This document shows positions 1 through 5,013 of a stretch of DNA of 5,013 bases, piece by piece. Within the stretch, counting starts at the first letter, position 1; every line of letters starts with the position of its first letter. This stretch comes from Clostridiales bacterium UBA3277 (GTDB lineage Bacteria; Bacillota; Clostridia; Oscillospirales; Oscillospiraceae): assembly GCA_002362145.1 (NCBI GenBank), contig DETX01000109.1:1-5013 (forward strand), read 5' to 3'. Made by a program: the position numbers and the translations under genes. The notes under the pieces are model-generated. The model was not told the DNA's origin. It made no database searches and saw nothing but the letters and a program-made list of their open reading frames with translations.

Positions 1-1
1 G

Positions 2-142
2 GCAGGCGGCAATGTGCTGTCCCAAACCGCCGCCTACGTCATCATTTACGCCATTCTCACCCTGGCGGCAGTGCTGTCGGTGCTGCTGCTCCGGCAGATC
101 CGCCGCCGCTGGCTGGCGGAAGAAAGGAAAGGTAATTTATGA
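2..142 (+). CDS. C-terminal tail of an integral membrane protein (partial, runs off left edge)
   Basis: The only frame that makes sense here reads without a stop from the left edge to a TGA at 140-142. It encodes 46 residues: one hydrophobic helix (about residues 10-31, rich in Ala, Leu, Val and Ile), then a basic cytoplasmic-looking tail (RQIRRRW) ending in ERKGNL. This is the normal look of the last transmembrane helix of a multi-pass protein, with the positive-inside rule placing the tail in the cytoplasm. The stop overlaps the start of the next gene as ATGA, so the two are probably translationally coupled in one operon. Genes like the downstream SdpI homologue often sit next to ABC-2 type permeases or small regulators, so a permease is a fair guess, but too little of the protein is present to name it. 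Confidence 0.6.
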   Translation, partial: AGGNVLSQTAAYVIIYAILTLAAVLSVLLLRQIRRRWLAEERKGNL

Positions 143-1149
143 TCCGTGAAAATAAGAAAACCCTGATCTTAAGCTCCCTGGTGACCCTGCTGCCCATCCC
201 CATCGAGCTTGCCCTGGGCCGGGGAACCGGCGCCCTCTGGCTGCCGGTGTGCCTGCTGATTGCTCAGTGGGTGTGCGTCATCGCCACCGCCAAGGACCCC
301 AAGCAGAAAAACCAGGGGAAGAAGGTCCAGCGCCTGGTGCTGTGGGTCATGCCCATACTGTCCCTCGTGCTGTGCGGCATGGACTATATTCTGTCCAAAG
401 GCATGAATTTCCCCATATCCAGTATCTTCTGCCTGATGTTCGGCGTCATGTTCATGGCCATCGGCAACTACCTGCCCAAGTGCCGCCAGAACTACACCAT
501 CGGCATCAAGGTTTGCTGGGCCTACACCAGTGAGGAAAACTGGAACGCCACCCACCGGTTTGGGGGCAGGGTCTGGGTCATCGGCGGACTGGTCATCGCT
601 CTGGGAGCCTTCCTGCCCCAAAGCCTCAGCATTCCCCTGATGTTCGTATCCATTTTCGTGCTGGTGCTGCTGCCCATGGTCTACTCCTACCGGTATTACT
701 GCCGGCAGAAGGCCAGAGGGGACGAACTGGCCCCTATGCCGAACCTGGCCTCTACGAAATTCAGCGTGTACACCATGGTGGTTGTTGTGGTGATCGCCGT
801 TTTCTGCCTGTGCGTCTTGTTCACCGGGAATCTCAACTACGAGTTTGGAGAGGACAGCTTTACCGTGGAAGCCAGCTACTATGATGATCTGACGGTAAGC
901 TATGAAGACATTGAAGAGATTGCCTACCAGGAGGGCAACTACCCCGGCACCCGGCTCTGGGGCTATGGCAGCTTCCGGCTGCTCATGGGCACCTTCCAGA
1001 CGGGGGATGTCCAGTACACCCGCTATACCTACTACCGCCCGGACAGCGCCGTGACCATGACCGTCAAGGGCAGGCTCCTGGTCATCAGCGGAAAGAACCC
1101 GATTGAGACACGGCAGCTTTACGAGACGCTGGTGGAAAAGACCCGCTGA
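139..1149 (+). CDS. SdpI-family membrane protein with C-terminal bacterial PH-like domain
   Basis: A 336-residue polytopic membrane protein. Hydrophobic segments lie near residues 8-26, 32-50, 66-85, 92-112, 145-160, 164-183 and 209-230. The loop at 109-143 (GNYLPK, then NYTIGI, then SEENW and THRFGG) is the SdpI signature; Bacillus SdpI is the immunity protein against the SDP killing peptide and also signals to its repressor SdpR. Residues about 236-336 form a soluble domain rich in beta-strand patterns (LTVSYEDIEEI, then GYGSFRLLMGTF, then a helix PIETRQLYETLVEK), which resembles the small bacterial PH-like domains often attached to membrane proteins of this class. The start is the ATG at 139, with AAAGG 6 nt upstream and a 4-bp overlap with the preceding gene. 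A role in envelope stress or resistance to a membrane-active peptide is inferred from the family; no toxin gene is visible here. The family call is firm, the substrate unknown. Confidence 0.85.
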   Translation: MIRENKKTLILSSLVTLLPIPIELALGRGTGALWLPVCLLIAQWVCVIATAKDPKQKNQGKKVQRLVLWVMPILSLVLCGMDYILSKGMNFPISSIFCLMFGVMFMAIGNYLPKCRQNYTIGIKVCWAYTSEENWNATHRFGGRVWVIGGLVIALGAFLPQSLSIPLMFVSIFVLVLLPMVYSYRYYCRQKARGDELAPMPNLASTKFSVYTMVVVVVIAVFCLCVLFTGNLNYEFGEDSFTVEASYYDDLTVSYEDIEEIAYQEGNYPGTRLWGYGSFRLLMGTFQTGDVQYTRYTYYRPDSAVTMTVKGRLLVISGKNPIETRQLYETLVEKTR

Positions 1150-1172
1150 TCCGAAGAAAAAACATTTCACCG

Positions 1173-1200
1173 AAAAAAGCCGGCCACCGCCGGCTTTTTT
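1173..1200. terminator. Symmetric Rho-independent terminator after the sdpI-like gene
   Basis: GCCGGC (1179-1184), a CACC loop and GCCGGC (1189-1194) form a GC-only 6-bp stem. It is flanked by six A (1173-1178) and six T (1195-1200), which extend the stem to 12 bp and give a U-tract on either strand. It begins 23 nt after the stop of the sdpI-like gene. It should end that operon and insulate the greA promoter just downstream. Confidence 0.9.
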
Positions 1201-1228
1201 CTACGCCCGCAGGGGCTTTTTCGGCCAG

Positions 1229-1253
1229 AATCACCTTGACTATGGCGGTGATT
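1229..1253. repeat. Inverted repeat spanning the -35 box of the greA promoter (possible operator)
   Basis: AATCACC (1229-1235) and GGTGATT (1247-1253) are perfect 7-bp inverted arms around an 11-bp centre that contains the -35 box. The centre-to-centre distance of 18 bp is suitable for a dimeric DNA-binding protein on one face of the helix. The sequence supports the symmetry only; the operator role is a guess, and a chance match is possible. Confidence 0.3.
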
Positions 1254-1264
1254 TCCACTATAAT
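1236..1264 (+). promoter_or_regulatory. Sigma-A type promoter of greA-lysS
   Basis: The -35 box TTGACT (1236-1241) and the -10 box TATAAT (1259-1264) are separated by exactly 17 bp, nearly the vegetative consensus. Transcription should start near 1270-1272, giving a 5' leader of under 40 nt. That leaves no room for a T-box or riboswitch, so lysS is not T-box controlled from this promoter. A 7-bp inverted repeat overlaps the -35 region and is listed separately. Confidence 0.9.
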
Positions 1265-1291
1265 ATTCAAAGCTATGAACATTTTTTCTTT

Positions 1292-1299
1292 AGAAAGGA
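1292..1299 (+). promoter_or_regulatory. Ribosome binding site of greA
   Basis: AGAAAGGA lies 9 nt before the ATG at 1309. It selects this start over an out-of-frame ATG at 1275, which lies only a few bases from the predicted transcript start and has no Shine-Dalgarno sequence. Confidence 0.75.
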
Positions 1300-1308
1300 T
1301 TTTGAAAT

Positions 1309-1785
1309 ATGGCTAAGGAATATAAGATCACAAGTCTGCGCCTTTCCGATTTGGAGAAGGAGCTCAACTACCTGAAAACCACCCGGGAGCGGGAGATTGC
1401 CGCCATGATCGCCGAGGCCCGGTCCTACGGTGACCTGTCCGAAAACTCCGAGTACGACGCCGCCAAGAACGAGCAGGCCAAGCTCTACGGCCGCATCGCT
1501 GAAATCGAGGACATTTTGTCCCACGCCGTCATCATCGAGGACGAGAACGAGGCCTCCGGCCGGGTGGGCCTGGGCTGCACCGTGGTGGTGGAGGACGAGC
1601 ACGGCGTCCAGACCGAGTACAAGATCACCGGCTCCCAGGAGGCCAACCCCATGGAGCACAAGCTCTCCGACGACTCCCCCTTCGGCCGCAGCGTGGTGGG
1701 CAAGGCCGCCGGCGAGACCTTCAACGTCAACGCCCCCAACGGCTCCTACACCATGAAGGTCATCTCCGTAACCCGGGAGGGCTGA
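1309..1785 (+). CDS. greA: Transcription elongation factor GreA
   Basis: GreA enters the secondary channel of RNA polymerase and stimulates cleavage of backtracked RNA so that stalled complexes restart. The 158-residue length is typical of the family. Residues 1-75 form the antiparallel coiled-coil; its tip carries the hallmark YGDLSENSEYDAAK (residues 40-53), with acidic Asp42 and Glu45 equivalent to the catalytic Asp41/Glu44 of E. coli GreA. Residues about 80-158 are the FKBP-like C-terminal domain that binds polymerase, including the LSDDSPFGRSVVGKAAGE segment. The gene is first in a two-gene unit: its TGA is followed after 3 bp by the lysS ATG, and the lysS ribosome site lies within its last codons. 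Codons are strongly GC-ending, as expected for a well-expressed gene in this genome. Nothing is missing or unusual in the protein. Confidence 0.97.
   Translation: MAKEYKITSLRLSDLEKELNYLKTTREREIAAMIAEARSYGDLSENSEYDAAKNEQAKLYGRIAEIEDILSHAVIIEDENEASGRVGLGCTVVVEDEHGVQTEYKITGSQEANPMEHKLSDDSPFGRSVVGKAAGETFNVNAPNGSYTMKVISVTREG
1775..1780 (+). promoter_or_regulatory. Ribosome binding site of lysS inside the greA 3' end
   Basis: GGGAGG lies 8 nt before the lysS ATG at 1789 and within the final codons of greA. With only 3 bp between the genes, ribosomes finishing greA can re-initiate directly, so the two proteins are probably co-translated from one mRNA. Confidence 0.75.
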
Positions 1786-1788
1786 GCC

Positions 1789-3741
1789 ATGGCAAAATTC
1801 ACACCCCAGGCAGAGGTGTCCTTAAACGACCAGATGCAGATCCGGCGGGAGAAGCTCTCCGAGCTGGTCTCTGCCGGTAAGGACCCCTTTACCATCACCA
1901 AGTACCCCGTGGACGCCTACAGCGTGAATCTCAAGGCGGAGTTTTCTCAGCTCCCCGCCGAGGAGAACTCCGGCAGGATCGTAGCGATGGCCGGCCGGAT
2001 CATGACCAAGCGGGTCATGGGCAAGGCCAGCTTCTTCAACCTCCGGGACGGCAAGGGCGACATCCAGATCTTCGTCAAGAAGGACGAGCTGGGGGAGGAG
2101 AGCTACGCCGCCTTTAAGAAAATGGACATCGGCGACGTGGTGGGCTGTAAGGGCGAGGTATTCCGGACCAAAACCGGGGAGCTGTCCGTCCGGGCCAGCG
2201 AGGTTATGCTCCTTGCCAAGGCGCTGCTGCCCCTGCCCGACAAGTACCACGGCCTGACGGACACCGAGACCCGGTATCGCCAGCGTTATGTCGACCTCAT
2301 CGTCAATCCCGAGGTGAAGGACACCTTCTTAAAGCGCAGCCAGATTTTGCAGGAGCTGCGCCGCTTCCTGGACGGCAAGGGCTTCCTGGAGGTGGACACC
2401 CCCATCCTGACCCCCTTCGAGATCGGCGCCTCCGCCCGGCCCTTCTACACCCACCACAACACCCTGGATATGGACATGGTGCTGCGCATTGAGACGGAGC
2501 TGTATTTAAAGCGGCTGATTGTCGGCGGCATGGACAAGGTCTACGAGGTGGGCCGCATCTTCCGCAACGAGGGCATGGACCCCAAGCACAACCCGGAGTT
2601 TACCACCATTGAGCTGTACCAGGCCTACACCGACTTTGAAGGCATGATGGACCTGGTAGAGGAAATGATGAAAACCGTGGCCATGAAGGTCTGCGGCACC
2701 CTGCAGATCACCTACCAGGGCAAGGAAATCGACCTGGGCCACTGGGAGCGGATGACCATGATGGAGGCGGTGAAAAAGTACTCCGGCGTGGACTTTGCCG
2801 CCATTTCCTCCGACGAGGAGGCCGTGGCCGCCGCCAAGGCACACAACGTGGCCCTGCCGGAGGTCCCCACCAAGGGGGCCATCCTGGCCGAGTTCTTCGA
2901 CGCCTTTGTGGAGGAGAAGCTGATTCAGCCCACCTTCATCTACGACTATCCCGTGGAGATCTCCCCCCTGGCCAAGCGCAAGCCCACGGACCCCGCCTTT
3001 ACCGAGCGGTTTGAGTATTTCATCAACGCCACGGAGTACGGCAACGCCTTCTCCGAGCTCAACGACCCCATCGACCAGAAGGGCCGGTTCGAGCGCCAGG
3101 TGGCGGAGCGGAAAGCACTGGACCCGGACTGCTGCGCCCAGGTGGACTACGACTACATCACCGCCCTGGAATACGGCCTGCCCCCCACGGGCGGCCTGGG
3201 CTTTGGCGTGGACCGGCTGGTCATGCTGCTGACGGACTCCGCCTCCATCCGGGACGTGCTGCTCTTCCCCACAATGAAGCCCATTGACATGCCCAAGGCG
3301 GAGAAGGTGGAGGAAAAAGTTCAGAATTCTCCTGTTTCTGCTCCTGCTGAAAAGGAAGAAAAGATCGACTTCTCCAAGGTGGAGATTGAGCCGCTGTTTG
3401 CCGATTTCGTGGACTTTGAAACCTTCTCCAAGTCCGATTTCCGGGCGGTCAAGGTGCTGGCTTGCGAAGCTGTGAAGAAGTCCAAGAAGCTGTTAAAGTT
3501 TACTTTGGATGACGGAAGCGGTGTGGAGAGAACCATTTTGAGCGGTATTCACGCCTATTATGAGCCGGAAGAACTGGTTGGCAAGACCTGTGTGGCCATC
3601 ACCAATCTGCCCCCCAGACCCATGATGGGCATCGCCTCCTGCGGAATGCTGATTTCCGCCGTGCACCACGAGGAAGGGGTCGAAAAGCTGCATCTGCTGA
3701 TGCTGGATAACCACATCCCCGCCGGTGCCAAGCTGTACTAA
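1789..3741 (+). CDS. lysS: Class II lysyl-tRNA synthetase fused to a C-terminal tRNA-binding (Trbp111/EMAPII-like) domain
   Basis: This enzyme charges tRNA-Lys with lysine using ATP in the cytoplasm. Residues about 60-150 are the OB-fold anticodon-binding domain (GRIVAMAGRIMTKR, then FFNLRDGKGDIQIF). Residues about 170-500 are the class II catalytic core: motif 1 around 190-209 (FLEVDTPILTP), motif 2 at 251-271 (VYEVGRIFRNEG with Arg259), and motif 3 at 468-481 (GGLGFGVDRLVMLL with Arg476), followed by the usual IRDVLLFPTMKP end at 487-498. Ordinary bacterial LysRS ends there, near 490-505 residues. This one continues through a charged linker (about 503-530) into a tRNA_bind OB-fold domain (about 541-650: DFRAVKV, SKKLLKF, LSGIHAYY, ITNLPPRPMMGI), the type found at the end of MetRS and in free Trbp111. 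That domain likely raises tRNA affinity in cis. Codon use turns abruptly AT-ending in the linker. The gene is second in the greA operon, with the start set by GGGAGG. Confidence 0.96.
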   Translation: MAKFTPQAEVSLNDQMQIRREKLSELVSAGKDPFTITKYPVDAYSVNLKAEFSQLPAEENSGRIVAMAGRIMTKRVMGKASFFNLRDGKGDIQIFVKKDELGEESYAAFKKMDIGDVVGCKGEVFRTKTGELSVRASEVMLLAKALLPLPDKYHGLTDTETRYRQRYVDLIVNPEVKDTFLKRSQILQELRRFLDGKGFLEVDTPILTPFEIGASARPFYTHHNTLDMDMVLRIETELYLKRLIVGGMDKVYEVGRIFRNEGMDPKHNPEFTTIELYQAYTDFEGMMDLVEEMMKTVAMKVCGTLQITYQGKEIDLGHWERMTMMEAVKKYSGVDFAAISSDEEAVAAAKAHNVALPEVPTKGAILAEFFDAFVEEKLIQPTFIYDYPVEISPLAKRKPTDPAFTERFEYFINATEYGNAFSELNDPIDQKGRFERQVAERKALDPDCCAQVDYDYITALEYGLPPTGGLGFGVDRLVMLLTDSASIRDVLLFPTMKPIDMPKAEKVEEKVQNSPVSAPAEKEEKIDFSKVEIEPLFADFVDFETFSKSDFRAVKVLACEAVKKSKKLLKFTLDDGSGVERTILSGIHAYYEPEELVGKTCVAITNLPPRPMMGIASCGMLISAVHHEEGVEKLHLLMLDNHIPAGAKLY

Positions 3742-3751
3742 TCTTATGAGC

Positions 3752-3782
3752 AAAGGGCAGTTCCGAAGGGAGCTGCCTTTTT
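3752..3782 (+). terminator. Rho-independent terminator of the greA-lysS operon
   Basis: A 13-bp stem (3752-3764 with 3769-3781, including two G-T wobbles) closes on a GAAG tetraloop and runs into five T (3778-3782). It starts 10 nt after the lysS stop and separates the operon from the downstream regulator gene. Confidence 0.88.
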
Positions 3783-3828
3783 CCGTCAGATTCCCAAGTG
3801 AAATCAAGCGGGGACCCTGGGAACCTGG

Positions 3829-3834
3829 TAAAAT
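3829..3834 (+). promoter_or_regulatory. Possible -10 box for the AraC-type regulator
   Basis: TAAAAT lies 30 nt upstream of the TTG start, in the only space between the lysS terminator and the regulator gene. No good -35 hexamer is present at 16-18 bp; the best-placed sequence is AAGCGG at 3806-3811. The spacer holds a GC-rich run with partial symmetry (GGGACCCTGGG), so an activator-dependent promoter is possible. Weak evidence. Confidence 0.3.
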
Positions 3835-3848
3835 AGGGCTGTAGTCAA

Positions 3849-3856
3849 AAGGAGGT
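3849..3856 (+). promoter_or_regulatory. Ribosome binding site that fixes a TTG start
   Basis: AAGGAGGT is a near-perfect anti-16S match. It overlaps the in-frame GTG at 3855, so that GTG cannot be the start it serves. The TTG at 3864 lies 8 nt after the core AGGAGG and is therefore the probable start codon. Confidence 0.8.
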
Positions 3857-3863
3857 GGCACGG

Positions 3864-4376
3864 TTGCGGGAATGGCTGAAAAATGTTCAGGAGCTGGTGG
3901 AGGAAATCGACGGGTGCATCCAAGATCAGAAGGGCGAGCCCCTGACCCTTTCCTACCTCGCCGGGAAGCTGGGATATTCGGAGTATCACGTGTCGAAGAA
4001 ATTCCGGGAGATCTCCGGTATGCGGCTGCGGGATTATCTGCGGTACCGGAAGCTGGCCTTTGCCCTTAAGGACATCCGGGATACGGAGGACGGGATTCTG
4101 GACATTGCCCTGCGCTACGGATTTTCCTCCCACGAGGCCTTTACCCGGGCCTTTCAGGAGGCCTACGGGGTCAGCCCCAGGGAGTACCGGCGCGCCCCAA
4201 GGCCCGTGGTGCTCCGCACCGCCATCAAGCCCTTTGACTGCTATCTTTTACAGTGCGGAGGTATTGGCATGGCAGATTCCACACAGGACGTAAAAACCTA
4301 TTTTGTGACGATCCCCAGGCACAAGTTCCTGCACATCCGGAACTATGAAAGCGTCGGCTATTTTGACTTCTGGTAG
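3864..4376 (+). CDS. N-terminal product of the interrupted regulator: AraC-type DNA-binding domain
   Basis: If TAG acts as a stop, a 170-residue protein is made. It keeps the whole AraC DNA-binding unit: first helix-turn-helix around residues 27-47 (LTLSYLAGKLGYSEYHVSKKF) and second around 77-98 with the family signature IALRYGFSSHEAFTRAF, ending in GVSPREYRR (102-110). It then has about 60 residues of linker and the first strands of the effector domain (YFVTIPRHKFLHIRNYES). AraC-type DNA-binding units alone can bind DNA (MarA and SoxS are such proteins), so this fragment could still act on promoters without ligand control. The GTG at 3855 would add three residues but lies in the ribosome site. 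Target genes are unknown. Confidence 0.7.
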   Translation: MREWLKNVQELVEEIDGCIQDQKGEPLTLSYLAGKLGYSEYHVSKKFREISGMRLRDYLRYRKLAFALKDIRDTEDGILDIALRYGFSSHEAFTRAFQEAYGVSPREYRRAPRPVVLRTAIKPFDCYLLQCGGIGMADSTQDVKTYFVTIPRHKFLHIRNYESVGYFDFW

Positions 4377-4493
4377 AAGCAGAGCCAAATCCCCGGGCAG
4401 GACTGCGAAACCATCTGCGGCCTGCTGGACAGCATCCAGGGCAAGCTGGACGACGCCGGAGGCAGCGAGGCAAACAGCGGCAGCGGTCAGCTC

Positions 4494-4832
4494 ATGGCCT
4501 TCATCAGCGAGCCGGAGGGCCGGATTTGCAGCTGGGGAATCCCCCTGGCGGAGGCCTACGGCGTCCGGCTGCCCTGGGAATACCAGGGGCCGGTTCCCGA
4601 TGGGATGCTCCTGATGGATGTGGACGAGGGGACGTACCTCGTCTTTGAGCACGGCCCCTTCGACTTTGAAAGGGAGAATTCCCTGGTGGAGGCCAAAATC
4701 GAAAAGGCCATGGCGGAATTTGATTACGCCGCCAGCGGATACGAGCTGGACAAAACCCAGGGCCGGGTGTTCTACTTCTACCACGACTGCCAGCGGTTCT
4801 GGAAGTACGTAAGACCGGTGAAGAAGGTGTGA
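4494..4832 (+). CDS. C-terminal fragment: GyrI-like effector-binding domain remnant
   Basis: This is the part of the effector domain after the amber codon, from the first available ATG; the homologous sequence actually resumes at 4377. It contains the conserved core of GyrI-like domains: YGVRLP, then GMLLMDVDEGTYLVFEHGPFDFE, a long amphipathic helix (NSLVEAKIEKAMAEFDYAAS), and the terminal strands FYFYHDCQRFWKYVRPVKK. These domains bind small amphipathic or cationic ligands through an acidic pocket. No Shine-Dalgarno sequence precedes the ATG (upstream is GGCAGCGGTCAGCTC), so independent translation is doubtful. It is best read as the second half of the interrupted gene. Confidence 0.4.
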   Translation: MAFISEPEGRICSWGIPLAEAYGVRLPWEYQGPVPDGMLLMDVDEGTYLVFEHGPFDFERENSLVEAKIEKAMAEFDYAASGYELDKTQGRVFYFYHDCQRFWKYVRPVKKV

Positions 4833-4848
4833 CCCCATGCTCAGGCAA

Positions 4849-4883
4849 AAACCCGGTAGCCCCATAACGGAGCCGCCGGGTTT
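4849..4883. terminator. Terminator-like hairpin after the regulator, usable on both strands
   Basis: AAACCCGG (4849-4856) pairs perfectly with CCGGGTTT (4876-4883) around a 19-nt loop. It sits 16 nt after the regulator stop. On the plus strand the tail is TTTCTGTCTGT, an imperfect U-tract; on the minus strand the stem runs into five T (4851-4847), so termination of leftward transcripts is at least as likely. Confidence 0.6.
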
Positions 4884-4913
4884 CTGTCTGTCCCCACGGA
4901 ACGGGGCAGTGTC

Positions 4914-4948
4914 AAAAATGAGGCCCGGGCGTTGCCGCCCGAGCCTCA
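4914..4948 (-). terminator. Minus-strand Rho-independent terminator
   Basis: On the minus strand a 13-bp GC-rich stem (4948-4936 with 4931-4919, one mismatch) closes on a GCAA tetraloop of the GNRA type and runs directly into five T (4918-4914). The plus strand has no U-tract after the stem. This implies a leftward transcript entering from the right, converging on the regulator gene. Confidence 0.7.
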
Positions 4949-4953
4949 GCTTG

Positions 4954-5013
4954 TCAAAAAGGCCTCGCAGAGTTTGCCGCCGCAGCGGCAAATAAAGTCA
5001 GATCATTTTTTGC
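4954..5013 (-). CDS. Possible C-terminal end of a leftward gene (partial, tentative)
   Basis: On the minus strand one frame is open from the right edge to a TGA at 4956-4954, encoding 19 residues that include five consecutive alanines and end in NSARPF. The stop is only 5 nt before the stem of the minus-strand terminator, which is the usual arrangement for a gene end. The stretch is too short to judge coding, and the alanine run comes from the palindrome at 4973-4992, so this may be non-coding repeat instead. Confidence 0.2.
   Translation of the reverse strand, partial: AKNDLTLFAAAAANSARPF
4973..4992. repeat. Perfect palindromic hairpin near the right edge
   Basis: TTTGCCGC (4973-4980) and GCGGCAAA (4985-4992) are perfect 8-bp arms around a 4-nt CGCA loop. 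No U-tract follows closely on either strand: on plus, six T appear 13 nt later (5006-5011); on minus, five T appear 12 nt later (4960-4956). It may be part of an intergenic repeat, or of the 3' end of a leftward gene. Confidence 0.6.

Larger units (their letters stand above)
3864..4832 (+). pseudogene. AraC-family regulator with GyrI-like effector domain, interrupted by an in-frame TAG
   Basis: Read as one frame from the TTG at 3864 to the TGA at 4830-4832, this encodes a 322-position protein with a single internal stop, TAG at 4374-4376 (codon 171). The order is normal for the family: two helix-turn-helix motifs of the AraC/XylS type in residues about 5-110, then a GyrI-like (SOUL/Rob-type) ligand-binding domain to the C-terminus. 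Family-like sequence runs straight through the stop: YESVGYFDFW before it, KQSQIPGQDCETICGLLDSI after it. There is no frame change and no missing segment. From memory of homologues the lost residue is Gln or Glu, so a single C-to-T (CAG) or G-to-T (GAG) change would explain it. The rest of the frame shows no further decay, so the lesion is recent, a sequencing error, or read through. The gene stands alone between two terminators. Confidence 0.75.

Noticed and set aside
169..1170. A 333-codon open frame on the minus strand opposite nearly the whole sdpI-like gene
   Set aside because: Its product is rich in His, Gly, Gln and Asp with no recognisable domain. It mirrors the GC-ending codons of the true gene, whose transmembrane and SdpI motifs are clear, and it overlaps the terminator.
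1265..1308. T-box or lysine riboswitch control of the greA-lysS operon
   Set aside because: The leader from the predicted start to greA is under 40 nt and there is no T-box sequence or terminator hairpin in it.
1275..1316. A 13-codon upstream reading frame (ATG at 1275) overlapping the greA start out of frame
   Set aside because: It starts only a few bases after the predicted transcript start, has no ribosome site, and its peptide shows no attenuator-like lysine run; probably chance.
1430..1756. A 108-codon plus-strand frame within greA, rich in Pro, Ser, Thr and Arg
   Set aside because: This low-complexity composition is the usual result of reading a GC-ending gene in the wrong frame; GreA is unambiguous in the overlapping frame.
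4891..4907. Small hairpin CCCC / GGGG with a 7-nt loop between the two terminators
   Set aside because: Only 4 bp of stem and no U-tract; too weak to claim as a functional site.
4248..4991. A 247-codon minus-strand open frame opposite the regulator's second half
   Set aside because: It runs antisense to conserved GyrI-domain coding sequence and through two terminator hairpins, with no family-like motif; it is a shadow of the codon bias of the plus-strand gene.

Overview
This is a GC-rich, low-GC-Gram-positive-style chromosomal segment. A SdpI-type membrane protein, a greA-lysS pair, a perfect sigma-A promoter, strong AGGAGG-type ribosome sites and many Rho-independent terminators together suggest a high-GC member of the Clostridia, perhaps Oscillospiraceae-like. 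The taxonomy is inferred from gene content and style only.

Layout, left to right. Positions 2-142 are the tail of a membrane protein gene whose stop overlaps (ATGA) the start of a SdpI-like membrane protein with a C-terminal PH-like domain (139-1149). A strong symmetric terminator (1173-1200) closes that operon. A textbook promoter (TTGACT, 17 bp, TATAAT; 1236-1264) then drives greA (1309-1785) and, 3 bp later, lysS (1789-3741). LysS is an unusual 650-residue protein: a complete class II lysyl-tRNA synthetase followed by a linker and a Trbp111/MetRS-C-type tRNA-binding domain. A hairpin terminator (3752-3782) ends this operon.

The right third carries an AraC-family regulator with a GyrI-like effector-binding domain (3864-4832). 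Its reading frame is continuous except for one in-frame TAG at codon 171, with family-like sequence on both sides. It is either a nonsense-mutated gene, a sequencing error or a readthrough/recoded codon. The last 180 bases hold no convincing gene. They contain two facing terminator-like hairpins, a perfect third hairpin and short repeats, which suggests a convergent minus-strand gene beyond the right edge or an intergenic palindromic repeat.

Functionally, the greA-lysS operon is housekeeping (transcript cleavage factor plus tRNA charging). The flanking units are accessory: envelope stress or peptide immunity-like on the left and small-molecule-responsive regulation on the right. I see no CRISPR array, insertion sequence, tRNA or rRNA gene. 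The most notable points are the amber-interrupted regulator and the fused LysRS with its codon-usage seam.
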